From positions 1-40,173 of the forward strand of contig SCTM01000202.1 in NCBI GenBank assembly GCA_004297485.1: DNA of 40,173 nucleotides. The letters run 5' to 3'. Below, one piece after another: positions 1-8,865 of the stretch (positions are counted from its first letter, which is position 1; each line of letters starts with the position of its first letter). The stretch comes from Rhodospirillaceae bacterium (GTDB taxonomy: Bacteria; Pseudomonadota; Alphaproteobacteria; Rhodospirillales; Rhodospirillaceae). A program made the position numbers and the translations under genes. The notes beneath the pieces were generated by a model. That model did not search any database and was not told the origin of the DNA. It worked only from the letters and a program-made list of their open reading frames with translations.

Positions 1-563
1 TACACTTTTACACGTGTGGGAAATCGCCTCACACCACAACCTATATGAATCGGATTGGCCCCAATATGCGCGGCGTGGTTGCAAATATTACAGAATAATT
101 TGTAACTTTGCAGTCAAACGTCCACTCTGCGGACAGAAAAAGGGACGGTCCCGTCCTTCCCGCCTCCGCAAATCTCAAGATTCTGAAATTGAACGACAAA
201 TGACCCTGGGGTGGGGGCCGGGCACCGTCCCTTGCCCGCAGAATGAATGCGGTTGGGACCGATCCTAAGCAATAACCCCAATGAACTGGGAATTTTCGGG
301 CCCAATACTGGCCCCAGTTTGAAACATTATTTTCATTGCGAAGCCGTCACCCCCCTACCTACATAGCCGCCGCAGGGATCGCGCCTCAGAAGGTAGACGC
401 GATCGGGCGGATCGAAAGGCTCATGCACGACGGACAATGATCGTGCTTAGCCATGGATCGACGGACCAGCACTCCGCGCCATGGCTCAAAAGGGTAACGC
501 ACCCACCGACGTTAACGCTTGGTTGGTGGTGTTGTGAAAGAACAGGATAAAGGACTCGCCCCC
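1..563. other. Leading non-coding stretch
   Basis: No convincing gene was found. Short open frames at 14-268 (plus) and 114-305 (minus) have no ribosome site and no recognisable protein content. The stretch holds an inverted repeat (140-149 against 224-233) and a smaller one at 425-430 against 441-446 (GCACGA, 10-bp spacer, TCGTGC). The last 50 bases are the leader of the cell-wall hydrolase gene. Confidence 0.5.
140..233. repeat. Inverted repeat with 10-bp arms
   Basis: Bases 140-149 (AAGGGACGGT) are the exact reverse complement of 224-233 (ACCGTCCCTT), 74 bases apart. The spacer holds another small palindrome at 171-182 (AATCT-CA-AGATT). Arms built on GGGACGGT resemble the palindromic ends of REP-type or IS200/IS605-like elements, but no transposase lies beside it. 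It may be a relic or a non-autonomous element. The repeat is seen directly; its class is inference. Confidence 0.4.
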
Positions 564-1325
564 GTGACCCTGACCAAACTCATGTCGTCAGTGCGTCTAC
601 GCCTCCGGTGGAATTTTTCCCGCCCGGCGGCACCGCGCGCGCTGTCCATCGCCGCATGTCTTCTGTGGTCTTTGGCGTCGGTCGGCACCGCGCACGCCGC
701 CGACATTCCCGCCGATCTCCAAATCGATCTCAGCAGCATCGCCGTCTCCAAGGACGAATTGGTGTGCCTCGCGCTCAACGACTATTACGAAGCGCGCAGC
801 GAGGAAATCGCCGGCCGTCTTGCGGTGGCGCGCGTGGTGCTTAATCGCGCCATGGACCCGCGTTTTCCGTCCAACATCTGCGACGTCATCAAACAAAGAA
901 AAATGCAGGGCAATACCCTGCGCTGCCAGTTCTCCTGGTATTGCGAGAACAAAGTCGACGCGCCTCTGGATCCGAAAGTATGGCGTGATTCGCTCAAGAT
1001 CGCGGCAGCCGTGCTGCAGCGGGATTCGGCGATCCCCGATCCCACCGGCGGCGCGCTTTGGTATCATGCGTCCTTCACGCGTCCGTCGTGGGCGATCGGT
1101 TTTGAATCGACGACCATCATCGGCATGCATGTCTTCTATCGCGAGCCGGATGATCTTCACGGCACGCTGCCGCCGCGCAAGCCATTCATCTATCGTTTGA
1201 ACGCGTTCGCCGAGTTCGTCGCGCACCGCAATGCCCATGCCGTGACCGTGGCCATGGCGCCGGAAGCCGAATCATCCATAGCGATGAAGAGCGGTTCCGT
1301 GTTTTCTCAGCCAATGGCGCGCTGA
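564..1325 (+). CDS. Cell wall hydrolase, SleB/CwlJ type
   Basis: Secreted peptidoglycan hydrolase of the Hydrolase_2 (SleB/CwlJ) family, which cleaves cortex or cell-wall glycan. A basic N-terminus and hydrophobic stretch ending in AHA-A form a signal peptide. The core domain begins at ALNDYYEARSE and continues through GRLAVARVVLNR, the conserved family block, then the CQFSWYC region and a late ALWYHA motif. I chose GTG 564 because AAAGGA lies nine bases upstream. A TTG at 519 or an ATG at 582 in the same frame are alternatives. Its 3' end overlaps the convergent metallopeptidase gene by 54 bases. In a Gram-negative bacterium without spores the role is probably general wall remodelling. Confidence 0.85.
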   Translation: MTLTKLMSSVRLRLRWNFSRPAAPRALSIAACLLWSLASVGTAHAADIPADLQIDLSSIAVSKDELVCLALNDYYEARSEEIAGRLAVARVVLNRAMDPRFPSNICDVIKQRKMQGNTLRCQFSWYCENKVDAPLDPKVWRDSLKIAAAVLQRDSAIPDPTGGALWYHASFTRPSWAIGFESTTIIGMHVFYREPDDLHGTLPPRKPFIYRLNAFAEFVAHRNAHAVTVAMAPEAESSIAMKSGSVFSQPMAR

Positions 1326-2042
1326 AGCCGTTTCTTCAACGTTTCCGTCAAGCAGGTCCTCTACGGTTTTCCAGAAAGCCGGGCCATGATTCATGTGCTT
1401 GAGATGAGCAACCTCATGGGCGATCACGTAGCTCAGTACGTTTTCCGGCGCGAGGATCAGCCGCCACGAGAATGATAGTCTGCCGCCATGGGTGCAGCTG
1501 CCCCAGCGCGATGTGGTGTCTCGCATGCTGACCGCCGCCACGTTGCGCTTCAACCGTTCCGCCATGACGCGCGCCGCCGGTCCGATCACGGTTTTCGCGT
1601 GATTCTTGAGCCAGTCCCTGAGCCGCCGTGGAGCGTGCTCCGGACGGCCGGTGACAAAGATCTCTCCTGCCTTGCACCACACACCGCCACGTTGTTCCGG
1701 GAGAAACCGCACGATATGCGGAACGCCGCGCACGGGAATCTCGGCGCCGTCGGCAAAGGGAATCTGAATCGGTAAAGCAGCCAGATGGGCGACGATCCAA
1801 TCCCGCTTCTCGGCGGTGAACGCGAGGACCGCGCGCGCGCTGGCCCGCGCCGGATGGATCAGCACCACCTGGCCGGTGGCGGGCTCGACCCGCAGGCTGA
1901 TGCGGCGGGCGCGGGTGCTGATGCGCACTGCGATTCGCTCCGCCAGATCCTCGTCGCCGACGGCGGCGACCAGCGCGGATTTGGTAATGGGCTTGGCCGT
2001 GAAAAGCGCGGACGCCCGCATTATGGGGCGATCAGTGCGCAT
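1272..2042 (-). CDS. YgjP-like metallopeptidase domain protein (DUF45, SprT/WLM-related)
   Basis: Predicted zinc-dependent metallohydrolase. The HExxH motif is seen at residues 209-213 (HEVAH), followed by a third histidine in the KHMNHGPAFW stretch. The family signature SRWGSC is at 178-183. The N-terminal half (about 35-150) is the usual YgjP region ending in RLRDWLK. There is no signal peptide, so it is cytoplasmic. Length (256 residues) is normal for the family. The start could be ATG 2042 or ATG 2021; neither has a good ribosome site. The physiological substrate is unknown. The C-terminal codons overlap the convergent hydrolase gene. Confidence 0.8.
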   Translation of the reverse strand: MRTDRPIMRASALFTAKPITKSALVAAVGDEDLAERIAVRISTRARRISLRVEPATGQVVLIHPARASARAVLAFTAEKRDWIVAHLAALPIQIPFADGAEIPVRGVPHIVRFLPEQRGGVWCKAGEIFVTGRPEHAPRRLRDWLKNHAKTVIGPAARVMAERLKRNVAAVSMRDTTSRWGSCTHGGRLSFSWRLILAPENVLSYVIAHEVAHLKHMNHGPAFWKTVEDLLDGNVEETASARHWLRKHGTALHRYG

Positions 2043-2070
2043 TGAATCGCGCCCATGCTTTCACCATTTG

Positions 2071-2127
2071 TTTTGGAGCATGATCTCGTCCGAGAAGTCC
2101 GCAGCTTTTCGGGATCATGTTCTAAAA
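2071..2127. repeat. Extragenic palindrome of the GAGCATGATC type
   Basis: Arms 2071-2085 and 2113-2127 are inverted repeats matching at 13 of 15 positions. An inner stem at 2090-2097 against 2105-2112 pairs at seven of eight, so the unit could fold into one long hairpin. The GAGCATGATC...GATCATG pattern with an inner CGAAAAG-like arm resembles a palindrome I recall as widespread between genes in Rhizobiales. It lies between two minus-strand genes and its right arm covers the ycgN stop codon. It may stabilise or end the upstream transcript. Confidence 0.6.
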
Positions 2128-2580
2128 TTCCGGCCATTCCACCACATGATGACGAAGGGGTCCGGCGGTTCGTTCGGAAACACAGCGCCCGGTTACCGAT
2201 ATGCCCGCCTGCAGGACGCTTGCCGGATCGCCGGTCTTGAGGGGATGCCAGGACGGCAGATCCTTGCCTGCGCCGACCAGGCGGTAGGCGCAGGTGGACG
2301 GCAGCCAATCGAGATCGCGCGCCATCTTCGGCGTGAGGACGACGCAATCGGGCACCAGCGTCTTGCGCCGCCGATAGTTGCCGCACCGGCCGGTGACCGT
2401 ATCCAACAAACGGCAGGCCACATTGGTGAGCGTCAGGGTGCCGTCGTCTTCACGGATCTTATGAAGGCAGCATTTACCGCAGCCGTCGCACAGGCTTTCC
2501 CATTCGGCATTGCTCATCTGCGTCAGCGTCTTGGTGCGCCAGAACGGCGTGAAGCCGGCTTTTTTCCTGCGCTCGGTCAT
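2122..2580 (-). CDS. YcgN family cysteine-cluster protein (UPF0260)
   Basis: Small cytoplasmic protein of the CxxCxxCC/YcgN family, proposed to bind zinc or an Fe-S cluster; no reaction is established. The N-terminal block CDGCGKCC, a later CRLLD...GRCGNY segment, and the LPSTCAYRL and WHPL stretches are typical of YcgN. Length of 152 residues fits. Its ATG overlaps the stop of the upstream SCO gene by four bases (ATGA), implying translational coupling. The stop codon lies inside a palindromic repeat. Confidence 0.85.
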   Translation of the reverse strand: MTERRKKAGFTPFWRTKTLTQMSNAEWESLCDGCGKCCLHKIREDDGTLTLTNVACRLLDTVTGRCGNYRRRKTLVPDCVVLTPKMARDLDWLPSTCAYRLVGAGKDLPSWHPLKTGDPASVLQAGISVTGRCVSERTAGPLRHHVVEWPEF

Positions 2581-3170
2581 TGCGGTTCCAGCGCGTGCCG
2601 CAGGCGCAAGGCGATATCGTTTGCCGCGACGTTGTTGGGAAACTGGGCGACATATTTCCCCTCAGTGTCCAGGAAATAGATGAAATCGCCGTGCGCGACG
2701 CTGTCTCCATTTTCGGTGGTCGTCTTGCTGGCGTAGACGCGGTAGTCGTTTTCAGCCTGTTTCACGGCATCGGGTGTGCCGGTCAGGCCCAGAAAGCGCG
2801 GATGAAAATTGGCGAGGTAGGCCTTCATCACCTCCGGCGTATCGTGTTCCGGATCGACGGTGATGAACACCGGTACTACTGTATCCGCCGTCGGCCCCGC
2901 GGTGTTCAGGGCCTCGGTGATCTTCTGTAGCGCCAAGGGGCAGACGTCGGGGCAACGGGTGAATCCGAAATACAAAAGACTGTAATGACCTTTCAGCACT
3001 GCGTCGGTAACGGTGTTTCCGTTCATATCCGTCAGGGTGAACGGTCCGCCGATCTCGACGCTGCGGGTTATAAGCTGTTCGGACGGGCGGCGTATGCCGG
3101 GCCAGTTGAGGGCCAGCACGGCGGCCGTGCCCAGGAAAATACAAACCGCGATCAGGATACGCTTGGCCAT
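2577..3170 (-). CDS. SCO1/SenC family copper chaperone
   Basis: Membrane-anchored thioredoxin-fold protein that helps deliver copper to the CuA centre of cytochrome c oxidase. An N-terminal membrane anchor spans about residues 4-22. The copper-binding CPDVC motif is at 73-77 and the conserved histidine at 160 (VAHGDF). FITVDPEHDTP around 102-112 is another family hallmark. Length (197 residues) is standard. It is translated just before ycgN with a four-base overlap. A copper chaperone for oxidase close to the ccm cluster fits an aerobic respiratory theme. Confidence 0.92.
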   Translation of the reverse strand: MAKRILIAVCIFLGTAAVLALNWPGIRRPSEQLITRSVEIGGPFTLTDMNGNTVTDAVLKGHYSLLYFGFTRCPDVCPLALQKITEALNTAGPTADTVVPVFITVDPEHDTPEVMKAYLANFHPRFLGLTGTPDAVKQAENDYRVYASKTTTENGDSVAHGDFIYFLDTEGKYVAQFPNNVAANDIALRLRHALEPQ

Positions 3171-3257
3171 GTCACTTCGATTCAGAGAGAAGTTGTCCCT
3201 TCGCGCAAGGGTAGACCATCGTCGCGCCGGATTAAACGATGTTCGTTTGCCCGATCA

Positions 3258-3284
3258 TTGCATATTTCTCATATCGATTATAAC
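3258..3284 (+). promoter_or_regulatory. Weak candidate promoter for the AhpD-like gene
   Basis: TTGCAT at 3258-3263 and TATAAC at 3279-3284 are separated by 15 bases, a little short for a housekeeping promoter. It lies in the divergent gap between the SCO gene and the AhpD-like gene, about 45 bases before the ATG. The surrounding bases are AT-rich compared with neighbouring coding sequence. Confidence 0.3.
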
Positions 3285-3329
3285 GCGGACAATGCGCGAT
3301 AATGAGACTTCGCATAGAGGAACGGAAAA

Positions 3330-3794
3330 ATGACCCAACGCCTTGACTATGCTCATGCGGCCCCGGACGCCATGAAGGCGCTCCGCGGCGTTAGTGCCTA
3401 TGTCGCCCAATGCGGCCTGGCGGCCGAACTCATCGATTTGGTCTATCTGCGTGTGTCGCAGATCAACGGCTGCGCGTATTGCATCGACCTGCATTCGCGC
3501 GATCTTCTCAAGCGCGGTGTCAGCGTCGACAAGCTGGTGCTGGCTCCCGCGTGGCGCGAAGGCGGCGGTCTTTTCGACGCGCGCGAACGGGCGGCCCTGG
3601 CCTGGGCTGAGGCAGTAACGAAGGTTGGCGAAACCCAAGTGCCCGATGCGGACTTCGCGGCGGCGGCGGCCGTGTTCAGTGCCAAGGAACTCACCGATCT
3701 CACCGTCGCGATCGGCCTCATGAACACTTACAATCGCCTCGCCATCAGCTTTCGCACTGTGCCGGCCGGTGCAAAGCTGGACGCGAAGGGCTGA
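3330..3794 (+). CDS. Carboxymuconolactone decarboxylase family protein, AhpD-like
   Basis: Member of the CMD/AhpD fold with the redox motif CAYC at residues 48-51 and a histidine at 55, the arrangement (CxxC then HSRDLLK) of alkylhydroperoxidase-type proteins. The likely role is thiol peroxidase or general reductase activity in peroxide defence; no substrate can be read from sequence. AGAGGAA lies eight bases before the ATG and fixes the start. Length of 154 residues is typical. It ends one base before the convergent ccmI stop codon. Confidence 0.88.
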   Translation: MTQRLDYAHAAPDAMKALRGVSAYVAQCGLAAELIDLVYLRVSQINGCAYCIDLHSRDLLKRGVSVDKLVLAPAWREGGGLFDARERAALAWAEAVTKVGETQVPDADFAAAAAVFSAKELTDLTVAIGLMNTYNRLAISFRTVPAGAKLDAKG

Positions 3795-3795
3795 G

Positions 3796-5259
3796 TTACG
3801 GCAACGCCACGAGCCGGCGCGTGATTTCGTCGTGCAGGGGCGTGTTCGGCGGCGCTGCCGCGAGGGCGGATTGCCATAGATTGCGGGCGCTCTTGGTATC
3901 GCCGCTTCTGGCCTTGTCCAATCCGAGAATGAACAGGGCGTCCGGCTGGGCGGCATTGAGGGCGTGGATATCCGTGGCGATGCGCACCAGTGCCGCCGGA
4001 AGCTTCGCATCGAAGTCGGTCTCGTGCACCAGAAGATCGGCGAGCTGAAGTTTGGGCGCGAGCTCCTGGGGTTTGAGTTTGATGGCATGGCCATAGGCAT
4101 CCTTGGCGCCCGCGGTGTTCTCCAAAACCGTGTAGGCGCGGCCCAATCGCATCCACCCGTCGTAGTTGGCCGGATTGTCGGGGTCGGCTGCTAAACGTGT
4201 TGCCAGCCCGCCCACCATGCCCTTGATCATCTCCTGTTGCTCCGGCGTGAAACGGCCCTTGAGGGCGCTGGTGTCCGGTGTGGCGGGGTCGCCAGGAGGA
4301 TTGGAGGGCGGTGCCGCGGCGATCTGTTTGTCCTGGGCTGGCGACGGCCCGTTGCCGCCCATGGTCACGGGCGCATCGCCGATCACGTCCAGGGCATGTC
4401 GCGGTGTCACCGACATGGGCATGATGCCCGCGTCCTGGGCCACGGCCGCCATCTGTTCGCGCACGGCGTTGATCCAGGGCGCATCGGTGGGCGCCGATGC
4501 GGTCATCTCGCGCCAGATGGCGATGGCGCCCTTTGCGTTTCCGGCTTGCGCCTGTTCCATGCCCAGATAGAAGCGCGCCCGCGGTTCGCCGCGGTCGATC
4601 TGCAGGGCGTGGACAAAGGCCGCGTGGGCTTCCGGCGTAACGGTGCCGTCCGCCGCGCCGGTCGCCGCTTCGCCAAAGCCCGCGTAACCGTCGGCCAGAT
4701 CCGGCTGTAAGGCCATAAGGTGCCTGTAAGCATCGGCGGCGTCGGCGAACCGCTCCATCTGGCGGTAGCTGCGCGCGAGCAGGGACCATCCCTGGGGGTT
4801 GTCCGGTGTCTCGCGAACGCGTGCGGCCAGCTTGTCCACCAGGGCCGCCATGTCGGCGTCCGTATGCCCAGCCACCGGCTCTTGCGTTGTGTGTGTTGTC
4901 TTGCCGGTCAGCTGTGGCGCGCCGACCGTGAGATAGACGCCGAGGGCGGCAAAAGGCACCAGCACGGCAATGGCGGCGGTAAGCGCCGCACGCTGTCCGG
5001 GGGCCTCGGTGCGCACGGGCACCGGCTGTGCCTTGCCGGCAGTGAGCAGACGGCGTTGGATCTCCAGGCGGGCCGCCTCCGCCTCGGCCGCGGTGATGAC
5101 GCCCCGTTCGACATCGCGATCCAGCTCAAGGAGCTGATCGCGAAACACGGCCATGTCATAGGCCGACCGGTCCGCCACCGGCACGGGCGATCGCAACAGC
5201 GGCCACAGCAGCCCCGCCACGACAATCAGCGTCACGCCGCCGCACAGTAACCAGATCAT
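3796..5259 (-). CDS. ccmI: Cytochrome c maturation protein CcmI (CycH)
   Basis: Apocytochrome c chaperone of the System I heme ligation machinery. The N-terminus (MIWLLCGGVTLIVVAGLLW) is a membrane span, a second span lies near residues 80-105, and the region between is the usual short loop containing LELDRDVERGVIT. The remainder, in the periplasm, carries TPR repeats (for example AARSYRQMERFADAADAYRHL) in two blocks. ATG 5259 is chosen because it overlaps the ccmH stop by four bases; the longer open frame upstream is not protein-like. At 487 residues it includes the C-terminal TPR half seen in alphaproteobacterial CycH proteins. It is the last gene of the ccm run. Confidence 0.92.
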   Translation of the reverse strand: MIWLLCGGVTLIVVAGLLWPLLRSPVPVADRSAYDMAVFRDQLLELDRDVERGVITAAEAEAARLEIQRRLLTAGKAQPVPVRTEAPGQRAALTAAIAVLVPFAALGVYLTVGAPQLTGKTTHTTQEPVAGHTDADMAALVDKLAARVRETPDNPQGWSLLARSYRQMERFADAADAYRHLMALQPDLADGYAGFGEAATGAADGTVTPEAHAAFVHALQIDRGEPRARFYLGMEQAQAGNAKGAIAIWREMTASAPTDAPWINAVREQMAAVAQDAGIMPMSVTPRHALDVIGDAPVTMGGNGPSPAQDKQIAAAPPSNPPGDPATPDTSALKGRFTPEQQEMIKGMVGGLATRLAADPDNPANYDGWMRLGRAYTVLENTAGAKDAYGHAIKLKPQELAPKLQLADLLVHETDFDAKLPAALVRIATDIHALNAAQPDALFILGLDKARSGDTKSARNLWQSALAAAPPNTPLHDEITRRLVALP

Positions 5260-5744
5260 ACCGAGGCTCCTGTGCCGTCTTGGCCTGGGGCCGTCAGCTT
5301 TGCCAGTGCGGCCATTTCTTCGGGGCTGAGCGGTGCGGCCACGGGGCGCTTGCCGCGCACGGTGCGGCTCAGGGCGACGCCGCCCAGGACGAGGATCATC
5401 ATCGGACCCAGCCACAACAGCAGGGTCATGGTCGTAAAGCGCGGCTTGAGCAAGACGAAGTCGCCGTAGCGGCCGACCATGTAGCTCAACACCTGTTCGT
5501 TGGTGTCACCGGCGGCAATGCGGCGGCGAACCAACACGCGCATGTCGTGCGCAAGTTCGGCGTTTGATTCGTCGATGGTCTCGTTCTGACAGACCACGCA
5601 ACGCAGGGCCTGACTGACGTCGCGGGCACGGGCTTCAAGCTTGGGGTCGGTCATCATCTCGCCCGGCTCGACGGCATGGGCGTGCAGCGCCGCGCCAAAC
5701 AGAAGCGCCGACACCAGTAAAGCGCGCGGAAAAAAGCGGCTCAC
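5256..5744 (-). CDS. ccmH: Cytochrome c maturation protein CcmH (CcmL/CycL)
   Basis: Membrane-anchored thiol oxidoreductase that helps keep apocytochrome c cysteines reduced before heme attachment. A signal peptide ends around AHA-V (residue 24). The motif LRCVVCQN places the redox cysteines at 49 and 52, and a membrane span lies near 105-125. Length (162 residues) matches the short, single-domain form that works with a separate CcmI. Its start overlaps the ccmG stop by four bases and its stop overlaps the ccmI start. Confidence 0.95.
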   Translation of the reverse strand: MSRFFPRALLVSALLFGAALHAHAVEPGEMMTDPKLEARARDVSQALRCVVCQNETIDESNAELAHDMRVLVRRRIAAGDTNEQVLSYMVGRYGDFVLLKPRFTTMTLLLWLGPMMILVLGGVALSRTVRGKRPVAAPLSPEEMAALAKLTAPGQDGTGASV

Positions 5745-6358
5745 TTTTGTCCGTCCGTATTCTGTGATGCCGTCTTCTGCAGATCGGCGATCAGCGGTCG
5801 CAAGGTCGATTGCCAGATCTCCGGTGTGATGGGTCCGATCTGCTTGTAGCGAATGATACCATCGCCATCGACGACGAAGGTCTCAGGCGCGCCGGTCACG
5901 CCCAGATCAATCGCCGTGGTGCTGTCCGGGTCCTGGCCGATCAAGGCGTAGGGATCGCCATGATCATTGAGCCATTCCGCGCCACGTTCCGGTGTGTCGC
6001 GCCAGTCGATGCCGTAAATTTGCACGCCGCCTTGCTTGGCGATCGCCACCAGGGTGGGATGTTCCTCCAGGCAGGCGATGCACCAGGAGCCGAACACATT
6101 GACCAGACTCACGCGGCCTTTGAGATCGGCATCGGTAAAGGGCGTCGCCGCACTGCTCTTGCGCCCGGGCAGAGCGGCCAATGAGAACTTGGGCATGGGT
6201 GTGTTCAGAAGGACGCTGGGAATCACACGGGGATCGGCGCCCCGGTCCACATCCAACAGGCGCTTACCGAATATCGCCACCAGAAGAACCATGGCGGCGA
6301 TGGGCAATACATATGGCCAGCGGCGGCGTTTGCGAGAGGAGGGGACGGAGGACAACAC
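5741..6358 (-). CDS. ccmG: Thiol:disulfide interchange protein CcmG/DsbE
   Basis: Membrane-tethered periplasmic thioredoxin that resolves disulfides during cytochrome c maturation. An arginine-rich N-terminus precedes one membrane anchor (about 15-31). The active site is WCIAC, with cysteines at 93 and 96, preceded by VSLVNVFGS and followed by EEHP, as in DsbE. The later GAPETFVVDGDG stretch carries the cis-proline region. It sits 12 bases after ccmF and overlaps ccmH by four bases. Confidence 0.95.
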   Translation of the reverse strand: MLSSVPSSRKRRRWPYVLPIAAMVLLVAIFGKRLLDVDRGADPRVIPSVLLNTPMPKFSLAALPGRKSSAATPFTDADLKGRVSLVNVFGSWCIACLEEHPTLVAIAKQGGVQIYGIDWRDTPERGAEWLNDHGDPYALIGQDPDSTTAIDLGVTGAPETFVVDGDGIIRYKQIGPITPEIWQSTLRPLIADLQKTASQNTDGQK

Positions 6359-6370
6359 CGCGATTGGCCC

Positions 6371-8353
6371 CTATTCCGCCGCGGCGGGTTGGGCGCCGAC
6401 GCTCGCTGCACGACGCGGCGTGCCAATGCGCAGACGGCGGTCGCTGAGAGATGTCAGCCCGCCAAGGAACATGAGGATGACGCCGGCCCAGATCCATGGC
6501 ACCAGGGGCTGATAGTAAACGCGGGTCACAAACGCGCCGTTCTCGCCCTGTGGATCACCGATCACCGTATAGAGGTCGGCCAGCGGCGTGGTCAGAAGCG
6601 CCGGCATGGTCGTGGTCTGCTGCGGCTGGACATAGGTCCGGCGCTCGGGCCCCAGCGTGGTGATTTCACGCGTGCCCTTCGTGATGACGAATTGGCCGCG
6701 CATGGCGTCGTAGTTGGGTCCGCGCACCGGCGTCGCGCCGTCGAAGCGCAAGGTGTAGCCCGCGACAACGATGGACTCTCCCGGCGCCAGGGTTTGGATG
6801 TACTCCTGCTTCCAGGCGCTGGAAGCGGTGACGCCGGCGATGACAACCGCCAGGCCAAAATGCGCGAGGGTCATGCCGTGGGCGGCACGCGGCACATGGG
6901 CGATGCGTGCGAGGGCACCGGATGCAAACGGCCGATTGCGCGCGCACCACTCGGTCACCGATGCGCCGCCAAGCCATGCGGCAAGTCCAAGTCCGCCCGC
7001 CGCCGCCAGACCATGAAGGTCGGCGCCGTTGAGCGCGGCGAAGACGGCGAGCACCGTCAAGGCGATGCCACCCGCGGCCAAAAGGCGTGTCATGGCGGCG
7101 GACAGATCACCCCGCTTCCATGCCAGCAACGGACCGATCGCCGCGGCAGCGGCCAGCGGCACCATCAGCGGCACAAACACGCGATTGAAGTAGGGCGCGC
7201 CGACGGTGATCTTGCCCAGGTCCAGGGCATCGGCGAACAAGGGATATAGCGTTCCCAGCAGCACGGTCATTGCCGCCGTTGCCAGGAACAAGTTATTCAG
7301 CAGCAGCGCGCCCTCGCGGGACAGGGGCGCGAACAGGCCGCCGCCCTCAAGGCGCGGCGCGCGGATGGCGTAGAGAATGAGCGCGCCGCCGATGGCCACC
7401 GTCAAGATCGCCAGCACGAACACGCCTCGGGTCGGATCGGAGGCGAAGGCATGCACCGACGTGAGGATGCCGGAGCGCACCAAAAACGTGCCGAGCAGGG
7501 ACAGGGAGAATGTGACGATGGCAAGCAGAATGGTCCAGCTTTTCAGCGCCTCGCGTTTTTCCACCACGATCGCCGAATGCAGCAACGCCGTGCCCGTGAG
7601 CCACGGCATGAAGGACGCGTTCTCCACCGGGTCCCAGGCCCACCAGCCGCCCCAGCCCAGGATGGTGTACGCCCACCAGCTTCCCAGGCCGATGCCGAGG
7701 GTGAGGAACGTCCATGCGGCCAGGGTCCACGGCCGCACCCATCGCGCCCATGCGGCGTCCACCCGGCCTTCGATCAGGGCCGCCACCGCGAAGGAAAACG
7801 CCATGGAGAAACCCACGTAGCCCAGGTAGAGCATGGGCGGGTGCATGGTGAAGCCTGGGTGCTGCAGGATGGGGTTCAATCCGTTGCCCTGCAGGGGCGC
7901 CGGATCGATGCGTGTGAAGGGATTGGACGTGAACAGGATGAAGGCGATGAACGCCGCGCCGATCATGCCCTGGACCGCCAGCACGCGGGCTTTCAATGTG
8001 GGCGGCAGATTGTCGCCGAACGCGGCCACGGCGGCGCCGAACGCCGCCAGGATGGCGATCCACAGCACCATGGAGCCTTCGTGGTTGCCCCATATGCCCA
8101 TTTTGTAAAACAGCGGTTCGGCGGTGTGGGAGTTCTCGAATACCGCGACCACCGAGAAATCATTGACGATGAACGCATGCATCAGGGCGGCGAAGGCAAG
8201 GCCGATCAGACCCAGCTGCGCGAACGCCGCCGGGCGTGCCACCGCCATCCAAGCCGGCGCGTTGCGCGCGGCGCCAATCAGCGGCACCAGCGCCTGGATC
8301 AAGGCCACCGGCAACGCCAACGCCAAGGCGAATTGGCCCAGTTCGGTCAGCAT
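6371..8353 (-). CDS. ccmF: Heme lyase CcmF
   Basis: Large polytopic membrane protein that, with CcmH and CcmI, attaches heme from holo-CcmE to apocytochrome c. The tryptophan-rich heme-handling segment (GGWWAWDPVENASFMPWL) is seen in the middle third, followed by GTFLVRSGILTSVHAF, both characteristic of CcmF. Many hydrophobic spans cover most of the protein, with a periplasmic domain near the C-terminus. The 660-residue length is normal. It lies between ccmE and ccmG on the same strand. Confidence 0.96.
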   Translation of the reverse strand: MLTELGQFALALALPVALIQALVPLIGAARNAPAWMAVARPAAFAQLGLIGLAFAALMHAFIVNDFSVVAVFENSHTAEPLFYKMGIWGNHEGSMVLWIAILAAFGAAVAAFGDNLPPTLKARVLAVQGMIGAAFIAFILFTSNPFTRIDPAPLQGNGLNPILQHPGFTMHPPMLYLGYVGFSMAFSFAVAALIEGRVDAAWARWVRPWTLAAWTFLTLGIGLGSWWAYTILGWGGWWAWDPVENASFMPWLTGTALLHSAIVVEKREALKSWTILLAIVTFSLSLLGTFLVRSGILTSVHAFASDPTRGVFVLAILTVAIGGALILYAIRAPRLEGGGLFAPLSREGALLLNNLFLATAAMTVLLGTLYPLFADALDLGKITVGAPYFNRVFVPLMVPLAAAAAIGPLLAWKRGDLSAAMTRLLAAGGIALTVLAVFAALNGADLHGLAAAGGLGLAAWLGGASVTEWCARNRPFASGALARIAHVPRAAHGMTLAHFGLAVVIAGVTASSAWKQEYIQTLAPGESIVVAGYTLRFDGATPVRGPNYDAMRGQFVITKGTREITTLGPERRTYVQPQQTTTMPALLTTPLADLYTVIGDPQGENGAFVTRVYYQPLVPWIWAGVILMFLGGLTSLSDRRLRIGTPRRAASVGAQPAAAE

Positions 8354-8393
8354 GGACAGGCACTCTCCAATCGGCGTTTCACGGATATGCTCG

Positions 8394-8861
8394 TCACGGC
8401 GCGGTCGGCGCGATGGTTTTAGCCTTGGCGGCGGTTTCCTGCCAGCGCCCGCTTTTCTTCAGGGCGTCGGCCACTTCTTTCGGCATGTAATTCTCGTCGT
8501 GCTTGGCCAGGACCTCGCTGGCGGCGAATACGCCGTCGGTGCCGAGATGCCCTTCCACCACCACGCCGGTGCCCTCCTTGAACAGGTCGGGCAGCAGGCC
8601 GGTGTAGCGCACGGGCAGGCTGCTGGTCATGTCCGTGACCGTGAATGTGACGGTCTCGCCGTTCTTGTTCACCGATCCGTTTTCCACCAGCCCGCCGATC
8701 CGTATCCGTTGACCTGTTGACGGCTTCTTCGCCGCCATTTCCGTCGGGCTGAAAAAGAAAACCAAATTATCCTGGAACGCCGACAGCACCAGGCCCGTGC
8801 CGGCGAACAGCCCGAACAGTCCGAGCGCGATAAAATAAAGGCGGCGGCGTTTGCGTGTCAT
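8394..8861 (-). CDS. ccmE: Heme chaperone CcmE
   Basis: Periplasmic heme chaperone that covalently holds heme before delivery to CcmF. An arginine-rich start and one membrane anchor (about 8-29) precede the OB-fold domain. The heme-binding motif KHDENYMP places the attachment histidine at residue 121 and the conserved tyrosine at 125. The last 30 residues are a lysine/alanine-rich tail. Only four bases separate it from ccmD. Confidence 0.96.
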   Translation of the reverse strand: MTRKRRRLYFIALGLFGLFAGTGLVLSAFQDNLVFFFSPTEMAAKKPSTGQRIRIGGLVENGSVNKNGETVTFTVTDMTSSLPVRYTGLLPDLFKEGTGVVVEGHLGTDGVFAASEVLAKHDENYMPKEVADALKKSGRWQETAAKAKTIAPTAP

Positions 8862-8865
8862 CGCA

